DNA of 64,000 bases from Massilia rhizosphaerae (GCF_016093545.1 NZ_JADKYX010000013.1:124001-188000), one strand, 5' to 3'. Shown: positions 27,146-37,977, counted from the first letter of the stretch. Notes: generated by a model from the sequence alone, not told the origin. Numbers and translations are program-made.

Positions 27146-28011
27146 GCGTAGGTTCCTTTCATGGTCGCGACGAACAGGTCGGCGACGGAGGGATTGCGGG
27201 TTTCGCCGAGGGCGGCCAATTGCTGGCGCGAGGCGCCGCCGGGGCCGGCGTCGAACAGCAGCACGGCCTTGCCGAACACGGTGCGGCGGTCGATCGGCTG
27301 CAGCGCGTTGGCGGCGCTCAGTTTTTCCTGCGGGACCATCACTTCGATGTAGCGTTCGCCGATTTCTTCCATCGACGCGGCCAGCACGATGCGGCCGTCG
27401 CGGATGAACATCAGGTCGGTCAGGATGTGCTCGACTTCTTCGACCTGGTGCGTCGTGATGACGATCGTCTTGTGCTCGTCAAAATAGTCTTCCAGCAGGT
27501 TCTGGTAGAACTGCTTGCGGTAGATGATGTCCAGGCCCAGCGTCGGTTCGTCCAGCACGAGCAGCTTGGCGTCGATGGCCATCACGAGGGCAAGATGCAG
27601 TTGCACGATCATGCCCTTGGACATTTCCTTGACCTTCATTGCCGGCTGCAGCTTCGTGTTGGCGAGATAGCGTTCCGCCTTTTCGCGGTCGAAGCGCGGG
27701 TGCACGCCGGCCACGAAGTCGATGGCGTCGCGCACGCGCAGCCAGCGCGGCAGGATGGCGACGTCGGCGATGAAACAGACGTCCTGCATCAGCTCGTCGC
27801 GCCGGGTACGCGGGTCGAGGCCCAGCACGGACAACTGGCCCTCGAACGGGATCAGGCCCAGCGCCGCCTTGAGCGTGGTGGTCTTGCCCGAACCGTTCGG
27901 GCCGATCAGGCCGACGATGCGGCCGGCAGGGATGGTGAAGTCGATGCCGTCCACGGCCGTGCGCTTGCCGTAGCGCTTCGTCAGGCCCTTCGCTTCGATC
28001 ACGGCGGTCAT
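27142..28011 (-). CDS. ABC transporter ATP-binding protein (YtrB-like)
   Basis: 289 residues from the ATG at 28011. Walker A is GPNGSGKTT, Walker B LLVLDEPTLGLD, and the H-loop VITTHQVEEV. The signature motif is unusual: MSKGMIVQLHL replaces LSGGQ, a variant seen in YtrB-type ATPases. The protein energises the permease downstream. The ATG overlaps the gntR stop (ATGA), and its own stop overlaps the permease start. Confidence 0.88.
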   Translation of the reverse strand: MTAVIEAKGLTKRYGKRTAVDGIDFTIPAGRIVGLIGPNGSGKTTTLKAALGLIPFEGQLSVLGLDPRTRRDELMQDVCFIADVAILPRWLRVRDAIDFVAGVHPRFDREKAERYLANTKLQPAMKVKEMSKGMIVQLHLALVMAIDAKLLVLDEPTLGLDIIYRKQFYQNLLEDYFDEHKTIVITTHQVEEVEHILTDLMFIRDGRIVLAASMEEIGERYIEVMVPQEKLSAANALQPIDRRTVFGKAVLLFDAGPGGASRQQLAALGETRNPSVADLFVATMKGTYA

Positions 28012-28373
28012 CGCGCGCCTCCGTTCGGTTCGCGCAGCAATTGCTCGACATTGAGGCCGAGGCGGCGGATCCGCTCCAGCATCGCCGGCCATTCTTCACG
28101 CAGGAAGCGTTCCCTTTCGCTGGCGAGCAATTTCTCGCTCGCGCCTTCCGTCACATACATACCGATCCCCCTTCGTTTTTCTACTAAGTTGTCGTCGACC
28201 AGTTCCTGGTAAGCCTTCGAGACCGTGATCGGATTCAGCTGGTATTCGGCGGCGATCTGGCGCACGGAAGGAAGCGGGTCCCCGGCCTTCAACGCGCCAT
28301 CGAGCATCATGCCGATCACCTTGTCCTTCAACTGCCGATAGATCGGAGAGTTGTCATTCCAGCCGATCGTCAT
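28008..28373 (-). CDS. GntR-family transcriptional regulator, YtrA subfamily
   Basis: 121 residues. A winged HTH (PIYRQLKDKVIGMMLDGALKAGDPLPSVRQIA, NPITVSKAYQELVDDNLVE, RGIGMYV) is followed by only about 40 residues of helix, the short effector domain of the YtrA group. It is the first gene of the operon, with GGAGG before the ATG, and it probably represses the operon. Confidence 0.9.
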   Translation of the reverse strand: MTIGWNDNSPIYRQLKDKVIGMMLDGALKAGDPLPSVRQIAAEYQLNPITVSKAYQELVDDNLVEKRRGIGMYVTEGASEKLLASERERFLREEWPAMLERIRRLGLNVEQLLREPNGGAR

Positions 28374-28407
28374 CGCCGGCCTCCTTTCGTCGTGATGGTT
28401 TCATGTT

Positions 28408-28464
28408 GGTGATGTACAGTCGTGGTGATGTAGTGAAGTATAACACCAAGTCGGCGATGGTCAA
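28408..28464 (-). promoter_or_regulatory. Promoter and candidate operator of the gntR-ABC operon
   Basis: On the minus strand TTGACC (28464-28459) and TATACT (28442-28437) are 16 bp apart. Immediately downstream two direct repeats TACATCACC (28432-28424 and 28416-28408) lie 16 bp apart, in the region of the transcription start. This is a good position for repression by the GntR protein. Confidence 0.65.
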
Positions 28465-28540
28465 TATGGGGATGACCTAGCAGGATTGAGAGGGTGGTGC
28501 GCGGGATCCGGAACGTAGTCCGGGCCGTTCTGTCAAACGG

Positions 28541-29299
28541 TCACAGTACCCGGCCGTCGAGGTCATGACGCAGGATGCGTCCGGCCTCGTCGATGGCGAT
28601 CCAACCGCCGCGAACGGGCTCGGCGTCCAGTTCCCAGTCGGGCAGCACGTAGCGACGCTTGCCGTCGGCCTCGTGCAGGGCGGGCCGGTGGGTGTGACCG
28701 TGGATGATGACGTCGATGCCGCTGTCCGCATGCAGCGCGGCGACGGCGGCCGGGGTGACGTCCATGATCTCGTACGATTTTTCGCCGTGCGCGGCGCGGC
28801 TGCCTTCGCGCAGGCCGGCAATGATCGCCTTGCGCTGGGCCAGCGGCATGGCGAGGAACTGGCGCTGCCACGCCGGGTCGCGCACCTGCGCGCGGAAGGC
28901 CATGTACTTGACGTCGTCCGTGCACTGGGCGTCGCCGTGGACGAGTACGACCTTGCATCCGCCGATCGTCGCCACGTGCGGTTCGGGCAGCAGGGTGAGG
29001 CCGGCCGCGTCGGCAAAGCCGGCGCCGACGAGGAAGTCGCGATTGCCGCCGAGCCAGTAGACGGCCGTGCCGCCGTCGCTCACGCGGCGCAGCGCGTCGG
29101 CGACGCTGCGGTTGAACGGATCGTTGAGGTCGTCGTCGCCGGCCCAGTATTCGAAGATGTCGCCGAGCAGGTACAGCCGCTCGGCCTGTGCCGCGCGCTC
29201 GGCCAGGAAGCGGAAGAATGCCTCGGCCGTACGCGGGTGCGATGCCTGCAGGTGCAGGTCGGAAATGAAGAGTGCGAGCGTGCGCGCGGGTGCGGTCAT
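28541..29299 (-). CDS. lpxH: UDP-2,3-diacylglucosamine diphosphatase
   Basis: 252 residues of the calcineurin-like phosphoesterase superfamily. The metal-site motifs are in order: FISDLHLQ, LLGDIFEYWAGDD, WLGGNRDFL, LVHGDAQCTDD and IIHGHTHRPA. LpxH hydrolyses UDP-diacylglucosamine to lipid X in lipid A synthesis at the inner membrane. It lies downstream of ppiB on the same strand, a common arrangement. Confidence 0.95.
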   Translation of the reverse strand: MTAPARTLALFISDLHLQASHPRTAEAFFRFLAERAAQAERLYLLGDIFEYWAGDDDLNDPFNRSVADALRRVSDGGTAVYWLGGNRDFLVGAGFADAAGLTLLPEPHVATIGGCKVVLVHGDAQCTDDVKYMAFRAQVRDPAWQRQFLAMPLAQRKAIIAGLREGSRAAHGEKSYEIMDVTPAAVAALHADSGIDVIIHGHTHRPALHEADGKRRYVLPDWELDAEPVRGGWIAIDEAGRILRHDLDGRVL

Positions 29300-29358
29300 G
29301 TGCTGCCAGGATCAATCGCCGGAGCAGGGCGCCCGCGCGTCATGCCTGCCTTGTCGGA

Positions 29359-29853
29359 TTATTGGACGACTTCGACGTTTTCGATGACGACGTCTTCACT
29401 CGGTACGTCCGAGTGCATGCCGGCGCGGCTCGTCTTGACGGCGTTGATCTGGTCGACGACGTCCTGGCCTTCGACGACCTTGCCGAACACGGCATAACCC
29501 CAGCCGTCCTGGCCCGGGTAGTTCAGGAAGTCGTTGTTCTTCGTGTTGATGAAGAACTGGGCCGAGGCCGAGTGCGGTGCCATCGTGCGGGCCATCGCGA
29601 TCGTGTACTTGTCGTTCTTGAGGCCGTTCTTCGCTTCGTTCTCGACGGTCTGCTCGGTCGGCTTCTGCTTCATGCCCGGTTCGAAACCGCCACCCTGGAT
29701 CATGAAGTCCTTGATCACGCGGTGGAAGACGGTGTTCGTGTAGTGACCCTTGTTCACGTAGTCCAGGAAGTTGGCAACGGTCTTCGGCGCCTTCTCGGCG
29801 TCCAGTTCGACCTTGATGTTGCCCTTGTTGGTGGTCATGAGTACGGTGGTCAT
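29359..29853 (-). CDS. ppiB: Cytoplasmic peptidyl-prolyl isomerase (cyclophilin)
   Basis: 164 residues without a signal peptide. The cyclophilin core is intact: [16 protein letters not shown] (Arg and Gln of the active site), [16 protein letters not shown] and [15 protein letters not shown]. It speeds proline isomerisation during folding. The ATG at 29853 has AGGACA upstream, better than the earlier in-frame codon at 29880. lpxH follows 59 bp downstream. Confidence 0.94.
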   Translation of the reverse strand: MTTVLMTTNKGNIKVELDAEKAPKTVANFLDYVNKGHYTNTVFHRVIKDFMIQGGGFEPGMKQKPTEQTVENEAKNGLKNDKYTIAMARTMAPHSASAQFFINTKNNDFLNYPGQDGWGYAVFGKVVEGQDVVDQINAVKTSRAGMHSDVPSEDVVIENVEVVQ

Positions 29854-29937
29854 GTTGGTTGTCCTGTGTTGGTTATACATGCCGGGAAAACCTTGCGCGA
29901 AGCACGCACAGGCATCCGGCGCGGAGTTGCGAGTTCG

Positions 29938-30543
29938 CTATTTTACTAGTTTATCGCCCTTGAGGATGGTCGCGGACTGGATCACGACGGGCGTCACGGG
30001 CACGTTCTCGAGGCCATGAATGTCGTCGACGAGCACGCCCTTGATCTTGTCGACGACGTCCTGACCTTTCACGACCTTGCCGAACACGGTATAGCCCGAG
30101 CCCTGCATGTTCGGATAGTCGAGCCCCGGATTGTCGACCACGTTGATGAAGAATTGCGAAGTGGCCGAGTCCGGATTCGATTCGCGTGCCATGGCGACGG
30201 TATACTTTGCGTTCGTCAGGCCATTGTTGGACTCGTTCTTGATCGGTTTGTTCGTGCGGCGTCCGTGGAACTGGGCATCCATGCCGCCGCCCTGGATCAT
30301 GAAGCCGTCGATCACGCGGTGGAAGATCGTGCCCTTGTAGAAGCCGGACTTCACGTACTTGAGAAAATTGTCCACGGTGACGGGCGCTTTTTCCGGGTTC
30401 AGTTCCAGGACGATCTCGCCCATCGACGTTTTCAATGCGACTTGCGGGTCGGCCGCGAACGCGGCGGCGGACAGGGTCAGCGCGGCGAACCCCGCGGCGA
30501 AGCGGGCGGCAAGGCGCATGCCAGGCGATTTCAGGACGTGCAT
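29938..30543 (-). CDS. ppiA: Periplasmic peptidyl-prolyl isomerase (cyclophilin)
   Basis: 201 residues: a signal peptide (about 1-31, ending AAAFA) and a cyclophilin domain parallel to PpiB (IFHRVIDGFMIQGGGM, SATSQFFINVVDN, YTVFGKVVKGQDVVD). It should act in the periplasm. GAGAGGAAGC precedes the ATG. The two cyclophilin genes are adjacent paralogues, one cytoplasmic and one exported. Confidence 0.93.
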   Translation of the reverse strand: MHVLKSPGMRLAARFAAGFAALTLSAAAFAADPQVALKTSMGEIVLELNPEKAPVTVDNFLKYVKSGFYKGTIFHRVIDGFMIQGGGMDAQFHGRRTNKPIKNESNNGLTNAKYTVAMARESNPDSATSQFFINVVDNPGLDYPNMQGSGYTVFGKVVKGQDVVDKIKGVLVDDIHGLENVPVTPVVIQSATILKGDKLVK

Positions 30544-30789
30544 CGTAGCTTCCTCTCGGTGGATATAGAGCAAAGTGCTGTCAAGGGTTTTGCAGAAAAA
30601 TAAACCTAAGGCATATGCGGCCAGTCGGGATTTTATCAATGCTATACTTTGCGGCGGACTGCCGATTCTATCAAAAAGAACAAGTTTCCCGAATCGCTGT
30701 CCTGACTCTCCCGACGCGCCCGCCCCGTCCCGGCATCGCCGCAAGGCTGCGTTTCGAGCGTCATGCTCCAACCCTCTAGCAGACATCCG

Positions 30790-32187
<1,398 letters not shown>

Positions 32188-32214
32188 CGCCAGCGCGCCC
32201 GGGCAATCACGAGC

Positions 32215-32880
32215 ATGGCACTTTCCAAGGACATCGCGGGCGCCGTTCCGGCGCCGCCGGACGTTCAGCCTTCGCTTCCACCCTATTGGGCGGAAGCGAA
32301 GGACGAACTCATGCGCCGGGACCGCATCATGAACAAGCTGATCCCGCAGTTCGGCGACATGCACCTGCGCGGCCATCCGGATCCGTTCACCACGCTGGCC
32401 CGTTCCATCGTCGGCCAGCAGGTGACGGTCAAGGCCGCCGAGGCCGCGTGGGCGAAGCTGCGCGTGCTGTGCCCGAAGATGACGCCGTCCCAGGTGATCA
32501 AGGTCGGGGCGGAATTGTCCGGTTGCGGCCTGTCGAAGCGCAAGACGGAATACATCCTCGACCTGGCCGATCACTTCAAGGCGAAGCGCGTCCATGCGGA
32601 TCAATGGTCGCAAATGGACGACGAAGCCGTTATCGCCGAACTGGTCCGCATCCGCGGCATCACGCGCTGGACAGCCGAGATGTTTTTGATATTTAATCTG
32701 CTCAGACCGAACGTCCTGCCCCTGGACGACCCTGGCCTGATCCAAGGTATTAGCCAGAATTATTTTTCCGGTGAGCCAGTCTCGCGCAGCGATGCGCGCG
32801 AGGTGGCGGCCAACTGGGAACCCTGGCGAACCGTTGCCACGTGGTATTTGTGGCGTAGCCTGGACCCGGTTCCGGTATAG
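32215..32880 (+). CDS. DNA-3-methyladenine glycosylase (AlkA-like)
   Basis: 221 residues, HhH-GPD fold. SIVGQQVTVKAAEAAW and VRIRGITRWTAEMFLIF form the helix-hairpin-helix region, and the catalytic aspartate is in VLPLDDPGL. It lacks the N-terminal domain of E. coli AlkA, as many bacterial 3-methyladenine glycosylases do. It removes alkylated bases for base-excision repair. It lies between cysS (27 bp) and accA (61 bp) on the same strand. Confidence 0.88.
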   Translation: MALSKDIAGAVPAPPDVQPSLPPYWAEAKDELMRRDRIMNKLIPQFGDMHLRGHPDPFTTLARSIVGQQVTVKAAEAAWAKLRVLCPKMTPSQVIKVGAELSGCGLSKRKTEYILDLADHFKAKRVHADQWSQMDDEAVIAELVRIRGITRWTAEMFLIFNLLRPNVLPLDDPGLIQGISQNYFSGEPVSRSDAREVAANWEPWRTVATWYLWRSLDPVPV

Positions 32881-32941
32881 AATAGCGCCCTTGCCGCCGC
32901 GCGGATGATGTTCCGCGGCCACGAACACACCCGGAGGTACA

Positions 32942-33919
32942 ATGAGTAAAACAACTTTCCTCAGTTTCGAGCAGCCGATTGCCGAGCTCGATTCCAAGAT
33001 CGAAGAGCTGCGCTTCGTGCAGGATGATTCCGCCGTCGACATCTCGGAAGAAATCGATCGCTTGGCCAAGAAGAGCCAGCAACTGACGAAAGACATCTAT
33101 GCCAAGCTGACGCCCTGGCAGGTTTCGCAGATCGCCCGTCATCCGCAGCGTCCGTACACGATGGACTACGTGAACGCGATCTTCACGGATTTCCATGAAC
33201 TGCACGGCGACCGCACCTTCGCCGACGACCAGTCGATCATCGGCGGCCTGGCCCGCTTCAACGGCCAGTCGTGCATGGTAATCGGCCACCAGAAGGGCCG
33301 CGACACGAAAGAGCGCGCCCTGCGCAACTTCGGCATGCCGAAGCCGGAAGGCTATCGCAAGGCCATGCGCCTGATGAAGCTGGCCGAGAAGTTCAACCTG
33401 CCGATCTTCACCTTCGTCGACACGCCGGGCGCATTCCCCGGCATCGACGCGGAAGAGCGCGGCCAGTCGGAGGCCATCGGCCACAACCTGTACGTGATGG
33501 CCGAGCTGAAAGTGCCGCTGATCGCGACGATCATCGGCGAAGGCGGCTCCGGCGGCGCGCTGGCCATCGCCGTCGGCGATGCCGTGCTGATGCTGCAGTA
33601 TGCGACGTATTCCGTGATCTCGCCGGAAGGCTGCGCGTCGATCCTGTGGAAGACGTCGGAGCGCGCGGCCGACGCGGCCGACGCCCTCGGCCTGACGGCC
33701 CACCGCCTGAAGGCGATGGGCCTGATCGACAAGATCGTCAACGAACCGCTGGGCGGCGCCCACCGCGACCCGGCCCAGATGGCGCAGTTGCTGAAGCGCG
33801 CGCTGGCCGATTCGCTGCGCCAGTTCCAGGGCATGAAGACGAAGGACCTGCTGGATGCCCGTCACGCGAAGCTGATGGCCTACGGCAAGTTCAAGGAAAC
33901 GATGCCGCGCGAAGAGTGA
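32942..33919 (+). CDS. accA: Acetyl-CoA carboxylase, carboxyltransferase alpha subunit
   Basis: 325 residues. The family-typical opening ([20 protein letters not shown]), the [20 protein letters not shown] core and the oxyanion-hole region [15 protein letters not shown] are present. With AccD it transfers carboxyl from biotin to acetyl-CoA in fatty-acid synthesis. GGAGG precedes the ATG. The stop overlaps the GTG start of tilS (GTGA), a frequent accA-tilS coupling in beta-proteobacteria. Confidence 0.97.
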   Translation: MSKTTFLSFEQPIAELDSKIEELRFVQDDSAVDISEEIDRLAKKSQQLTKDIYAKLTPWQVSQIARHPQRPYTMDYVNAIFTDFHELHGDRTFADDQSIIGGLARFNGQSCMVIGHQKGRDTKERALRNFGMPKPEGYRKAMRLMKLAEKFNLPIFTFVDTPGAFPGIDAEERGQSEAIGHNLYVMAELKVPLIATIIGEGGSGGALAIAVGDAVLMLQYATYSVISPEGCASILWKTSERAADAADALGLTAHRLKAMGLIDKIVNEPLGGAHRDPAQMAQLLKRALADSLRQFQGMKTKDLLDARHAKLMAYGKFKETMPREE

Positions 33920-35340
33920 GCCGTTCGTCCGCCGCTACAACCACCGTTTCCGCGGCATTCGCGCGGGCCATCCAGGCCTTGCGCGATGAGCATTTCCCCG
34001 ATTCCAGTACTCCATGCATCGCGGTCGCCCTCAGTGGCGGCCTCGATTCGATGGTGCTGCTGCGCCTCGCGCACGCGTACGGGCTGCATCCTCACGCATT
34101 CCACGTCCACCACGGCCTGAGCCCGAACGCCGACGCCTGGCGCGAGCATTGCGCGACGGCCGCCGGCGAACTCGGCGTCCCTTTCGACTGGCGCGCCGTC
34201 TCCGTTGCCAAGGGCAAGAGCGGCATCGAAGCCGCAGCCCGCAAGCAGCGCTATGCGGCGCTGGGCGACATGTGCCGGGCCCACGGCGTCGACGTGCTGC
34301 TCACGGCGCACCACCTCGACGACCAGGCCGAAACCGTGCTGTTGCAATTGCTGCGCGGATCCGGCCCGGCCGGCCTGTCCGGCATGGATGCGGCGAACCG
34401 CGCGCCCGGCCTGCTGGGCGACGCGCGCCTGCTGATGGCGCGCCCGTTGCTCGGCGTGGCGCGCGCCGACCTGGAGCAAGTGGCGCGGGAGGAGGGCATC
34501 GCGTGGGTCGAGGACGAATCGAACGTCGATCCGCGCTATGCCCGCAATGCGCTGCGCCACCAGGTGATGCCGGCGCTGGCCGCAGCGTTTCCCGGCTTCC
34601 AGCAACGCATCGCCCGCAGCGGCGCGCACGCACGCTCCGCCCAGCGGCTGCTCGACGAACTGGGCGAACAAGACCTGCAATCCTGCCTGGCCAGCGATGC
34701 CCTCGACCTGGCGCGCGTACGCGTGCTGAGCCGCGACCGCATCGACAACCTGCTGCGCCACTGGTTCGCCGTGCGCCGCCTGGCGATGCCGTCGACGGCG
34801 TGGCTGGCGCAGATGGTGGCGCAGATCCTGTCGGCGCGCGACGACGCGCAACTGCTCGTACAACATCCCGATGTGCACGTGCGCCGGCACCGCGACCATT
34901 TGTTCCTCGTGCCGCGCCTGCCGGACCTCGCGGGCATGCGCGATCCGGAGGACGCCGGCATCATCGACAAGCGCGCCCAGGCGTTCGTGTGGCGCGGCGA
35001 GGCGGCCATCGCCTTCCCGGACTACGGCGGCGTGCTCCACTTCGATCCGGCGGAACGCGGGTTCGATCCCGTCTGGCTGCGGGGGCAATGTCTCGAGATC
35101 GATTTCCGCAAGGGCGGCGAGCGGCTCAAGCTGGCGCCCAACCGCCCCACGCGCAGTCTCAAGATGCATTACCAGGCGAGCGGCATCCGGGCCTGGGAGC
35201 GGGGGCGCCTGCCCATCGTCAATGCCGGCTTCGACCTGTTGTTCGCCGCGGGACTCGGCATGGATTGCCGACACGTGGCAGACGGGCCGGGGCGCGTCGC
35301 ATTGCGTTGGGAAAGCGCCACGCCGGCCATCCCCGGATAA
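33916..35340 (+). CDS. tilS: tRNA(Ile)-lysidine synthase
   Basis: 474 residues. The N-type ATP pyrophosphatase loop is [13 protein letters not shown], followed by [20 protein letters not shown] and [21 protein letters not shown], all TilS signatures. The C-terminal part has the TilS substrate-binding domains ([16 protein letters not shown]). It adds lysine to C34 of tRNA-Ile(CAU). The GTG start at 33916 overlaps the accA stop; the frame is open earlier, but only inside accA. Confidence 0.94.
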   Translation: MSRSSAATTTVSAAFARAIQALRDEHFPDSSTPCIAVALSGGLDSMVLLRLAHAYGLHPHAFHVHHGLSPNADAWREHCATAAGELGVPFDWRAVSVAKGKSGIEAAARKQRYAALGDMCRAHGVDVLLTAHHLDDQAETVLLQLLRGSGPAGLSGMDAANRAPGLLGDARLLMARPLLGVARADLEQVAREEGIAWVEDESNVDPRYARNALRHQVMPALAAAFPGFQQRIARSGAHARSAQRLLDELGEQDLQSCLASDALDLARVRVLSRDRIDNLLRHWFAVRRLAMPSTAWLAQMVAQILSARDDAQLLVQHPDVHVRRHRDHLFLVPRLPDLAGMRDPEDAGIIDKRAQAFVWRGEAAIAFPDYGGVLHFDPAERGFDPVWLRGQCLEIDFRKGGERLKLAPNRPTRSLKMHYQASGIRAWERGRLPIVNAGFDLLFAAGLGMDCRHVADGPGRVALRWESATPAIPG

Positions 35341-35395
35341 TGTCCTTTCTGCATTACCATATTCCTATTCGGTATAGATTTCCCGGCCTGACGGC

Positions 35396-35424
35396 TTGTG
35401 ATTCCGCGCCGCAGCATGTAGAGT
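35396..35424 (+). promoter_or_regulatory. Candidate promoter for lysC
   Basis: TTGTGA (35396-35401) and TAGAGT (35419-35424) lie 17 bp apart, 44 bp before the lysC start. Four of six positions match consensus in each hexamer, so this is plausible but not strong. Confidence 0.45.
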
Positions 35425-35467
35425 AAAAGGCTCATTTGATTTTTTACAAGCGGAAATCCCTTCAGTC

Positions 35468-36715
35468 ATGGCCTTAATAGTCCACAAATACGGCGGTACG
35501 TCGATGGGTTCGACGGAACGCATTAAAAACGTCGCGGCCCGCGTCGCCAAATGGCACGACGCCGGCCACAGAGTCGTTGTTGTCCCCTCGGCAATGTCCG
35601 GTGAAACCAACCGTCTGATCGGCCTGGCGAAAGAGATTATGTCGCAGCCGGACCCCCGTGAACTGGACATGATCGCATCGACCGGCGAACAGGTGTCGGT
35701 GGGCCTGCTGGCCATGGCGCTGCTGGCGCGCGGCAAGGATGCCGTGTCGTACACGGGCTGGCAGGTCGGCATCAAGACCGACTCCGCGTTCACGAAGGCT
35801 CGCATCCAGTCGATCGACGACAGCCGCGTGCGCGCCGACCTGGACGCCGGCAAGATCGTCATCATCACCGGCTTCCAGGGCGTGGATGATGAAGGCAATA
35901 TCTCCACGCTGGGCCGCGGCGGTTCGGACACCTCCGCCGTCGCGATCGCGGCCGCGCTGAAGGCCGACGAATGCCTGATCTACACGGACGTCGACGGCGT
36001 CTACACGACCGACCCGCGCGTCGTGAGCGACGCGCGCCGCCTGTCCAAGATCACGTTCGAGGAAATGCTGGAACTGGCGTCGCTGGGCTCGAAAGTCCTG
36101 CAGACCCGCTCCGTGGAATTTGCCGGCAACTACCGCGTGCCGACGCGCGTGCTGTCGTCGCTGACCGACCCCCTGATGCCCCTGGAAGAAGAAGCCAACT
36201 CGGGTACCCTGATTTCGTTTGAGGAAGAAAGCAACATGGAACAAGCCGTCATCTCGGGCATCGCCTTCCACCGCGATGAAGCCAAAATCACCGTCCTGGG
36301 CGTGCCCGACAAGCCGGGCGTCGCCTACCACATCCTCGGGCCGGTCTCGGCGGCCAATATCGAGGTCGACATGATCATACAGAACCAGTCGGTCGACGGT
36401 AAGACCGACTTCACGTTCACCGTGTCGCGCAACGATTTCCAGCGCGCCATGAGCGTGCTGGAAGGCGTGCAGGCCGAGATCGGCGCCGCGAAGATCCTGG
36501 GCGACGCCAAGGTCTCGAAGGTGTCGGCCGTGGGCGTCGGCATGCGCAGCCACGTGGGCGTGGCCTCGCAGATGTTCCGCACGCTGTCGGAAGAGGGCAT
36601 CAACATTCAGATGATCTCGACCTCGGAAATCAAGATTTCGGTCCTGATCGACGAGAAGTACATGGAGCTCGCCGTACGCGCGCTGCATAAGGCGTTTAAC
36701 CTGGAGCAAGCTTAA
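35468..36715 (+). CDS. lysC: Aspartate kinase
   Basis: 415 residues. The kinase domain opens with IVHKYGGTSMGSTERIKNVA and contains GRGGSDTSAVAIAAAL and YTDVDGVYTTDPR. Two ACT domains at the C-terminus (about 270-405; VLGVPDKPGVAYHILGPV and VGVGMRSHVGVASQMF) would mediate feedback by lysine or threonine. It catalyses the first step of the aspartate pathway. It is monocistronic, with tRNA-Ser about 100 bp downstream. Confidence 0.96.
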   Translation: MALIVHKYGGTSMGSTERIKNVAARVAKWHDAGHRVVVVPSAMSGETNRLIGLAKEIMSQPDPRELDMIASTGEQVSVGLLAMALLARGKDAVSYTGWQVGIKTDSAFTKARIQSIDDSRVRADLDAGKIVIITGFQGVDDEGNISTLGRGGSDTSAVAIAAALKADECLIYTDVDGVYTTDPRVVSDARRLSKITFEEMLELASLGSKVLQTRSVEFAGNYRVPTRVLSSLTDPLMPLEEEANSGTLISFEEESNMEQAVISGIAFHRDEAKITVLGVPDKPGVAYHILGPVSAANIEVDMIIQNQSVDGKTDFTFTVSRNDFQRAMSVLEGVQAEIGAAKILGDAKVSKVSAVGVGMRSHVGVASQMFRTLSEEGINIQMISTSEIKISVLIDEKYMELAVRALHKAFNLEQA

Positions 36716-36728
36716 CTTTTTTCAAAAA

Positions 36729-36767
36729 AATGTCCGTGCTTCCTTGACCAAACGAAGTGCGGACATT
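36729..36767 (+). terminator. Weak hairpin after lysC
   Basis: AATGTCCGTGCTTC (36729-36742) can pair with GAAGTGCGGACATT (36754-36767) except for a TG/TG mismatch in the middle. It is the only structure between lysC and the tRNA-Ser promoter and may end lysC transcripts, but no T-run follows. Confidence 0.4.
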
Positions 36768-36772
36768 AATAT
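36744..36772 (+). promoter_or_regulatory. Promoter of tRNA-Ser(GCU)
   Basis: TTGACC (36744-36749), 17-bp spacer, TAATAT (36767-36772). Both hexamers are close to consensus and the predicted start is about 30 bases before the mature tRNA. Confidence 0.75.
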
Positions 36773-36812
36773 GCGTGCACTCAGCGCTGACGCATAAACG
36801 TTGAAGCTGACT

Positions 36813-36906
36813 GGAGGCGTGGCCGAGTGGCCGAAGGCACTTCCCTGCTAAGGAAGCATACGGGCTTAAACCTGTATCGTGGGTTCGAATCCCACCGCCT
36901 CCGCCA
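36813..36906 (+). tRNA. tRNA-Ser (GCU), integration target
   Basis: A 94-base class II tRNA with encoded CCA: acceptor GGAGGCG, anticodon loop CTGCTAA between CTTCC and GGAAG (anticodon GCT), long variable arm and T-loop GTTCGAA. The last 14 bases recur at 53903-53916, so the tRNA is rebuilt intact on the left side of an integrated element. Confidence 0.97.
36893..36906 (+). other. attL core (tRNA-Ser 3' end)
   Basis: CACCGCCTCCGCCA, identical to attR. It covers the 3' acceptor strand and encoded CCA of tRNA-Ser(GCU), so integration leaves the tRNA functional. Confidence 0.9.
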
Positions 36907-36917
36907 AGATAAAGCGG

Positions 36918-36957
36918 AAAACCCTGTAAGTTCAAAGACTTACAGGGTTTTTTGTTT
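36918..36957 (+). terminator. Terminator just inside the left end, behind tRNA-Ser
   Basis: AAAACCCTGTAAGT (36918-36931), loop TCAAAG, ACTTACAGGGTTTT (36938-36951), then TTGTTTTT. A perfect 14-bp stem with a U-tract. It belongs to the element and replaces the tRNA's own terminator. Confidence 0.9.
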
Positions 36958-36960
36958 TTC

Positions 36961-36981
36961 AGCCCATCACACAGCCCATCA
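36961..36981 (+). repeat. Left-end direct repeat pair (candidate integrase/excisionase arm sites)
   Basis: AGCCCATCA occurs at 36961-36969 and again at 36973-36981, 12 bp apart. The same spacing and nearly the same sequence recur at the right end (53761-53781), as expected for arm-type binding sites of a tyrosine integrase or of its directionality factor. Confidence 0.55.
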
Positions 36982-37097
36982 CCGGGCAAAAGTTGATCTC
37001 TGGCACGTTCGCTGTTCGGTATCATTCGGTTAAGCCTAGCGCGAGTTCGTACGCGTTCGGCGCGACAGGCGTTTGATAACTTGACTGGAAGTGAACG

Positions 37098-37913
37098 ATG
37101 ACAGAGACGAAGAAGCCGCAGGCCCCCGAACGTGGTGTAAAGCAAATGTGTGACCTAGCCATCTTGAACTTGGCGACTTGCCACGCCGAGCTTAGACCTG
37201 GCTCGACTACCAAAGACTTCCTCAGGGAGGTCATGGACATGGTCGCGAAACATGACAGCCCATCCGTTGTTGATCCGATAGGAATCATCATGCAGTTCCT
37301 CGGGGCGGAACTCAGGGCGAAAGGCGTCGATTGGGTGGCCGCACAGCCGTTCGGGCCAATCCTTGTCTCGGCCGCGTACTGCGTGAGGGCGCGGGCGAAC
37401 ATTAAAAGCGGTTTTAATGAACTGGCTTGGTCAAACATGGCAGATGCCATGTTCTGGTGTGGTGTAGCGAATACGAGCAAGGGCGTCGGAGCGCTCATCT
37501 CTGAGGTTCAAACTGAGGCACGTGCAGAAGGCGAAGCGCAAGCGGCGAGCGAGAACGCGAAATCAGGTGCGGCAGCACGCAGCGACGCTTGGCAACCCAT
37601 CCGAGAGTTTGCTTTGCGGTATGCGCGACGGCCGGGCATGAAGTGGGACTCTCGTAGTCACGCTGCTGAAGTCATAGCCAAAGCTACTATGGAATTCTGC
37701 AACGAGCAGAAAGCGCTTGCGGACGCTAAAGCAGCAGAAATCAAAGTTGAAAAGCAGAAGGCTCGGGAGGCCGGTAAAGCCTACCAGGGGGACGATAAAG
37801 TTACTCGTCTACCGAATATCAAGCCGAAGAGCTTTGGGCGGACCGTTGATGGCTGGCTCAAGGACATGCCTGATGCAGTCAATTTATTTCCCTCCAGCAG
37901 AACTCTCAAGTAG
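37098..37913 (+). CDS. Hypothetical protein, first gene of the element
   Basis: 271 residues with no family I recognise. The N-terminal half is mixed; residues about 135-240 are Ala/Lys/Glu-rich and probably helical (EARAEGEAQAASENAKSG, then ADAKAAEIKVEKQKAREAG). The C-terminus is basic (RLPNIKPKSFGRTVDGWLK). No signal peptide or membrane segment. The ATG at 37098 lacks a good box (GGAAGTGAACG upstream). It is followed by inverted-repeat DNA and the AlpA-like gene, so a regulatory or replication role is possible but unproven. Confidence 0.6.
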   Translation: MTETKKPQAPERGVKQMCDLAILNLATCHAELRPGSTTKDFLREVMDMVAKHDSPSVVDPIGIIMQFLGAELRAKGVDWVAAQPFGPILVSAAYCVRARANIKSGFNELAWSNMADAMFWCGVANTSKGVGALISEVQTEARAEGEAQAASENAKSGAAARSDAWQPIREFALRYARRPGMKWDSRSHAAEVIAKATMEFCNEQKALADAKAAEIKVEKQKAREAGKAYQGDDKVTRLPNIKPKSFGRTVDGWLKDMPDAVNLFPSSRTLK

Positions 37914-37977
37914 CTGTGTCATGCCCGCCCAACGCTGTTTGGGGCGGATGGACCACGTTTCGTAAAAAAAAGTCCAC

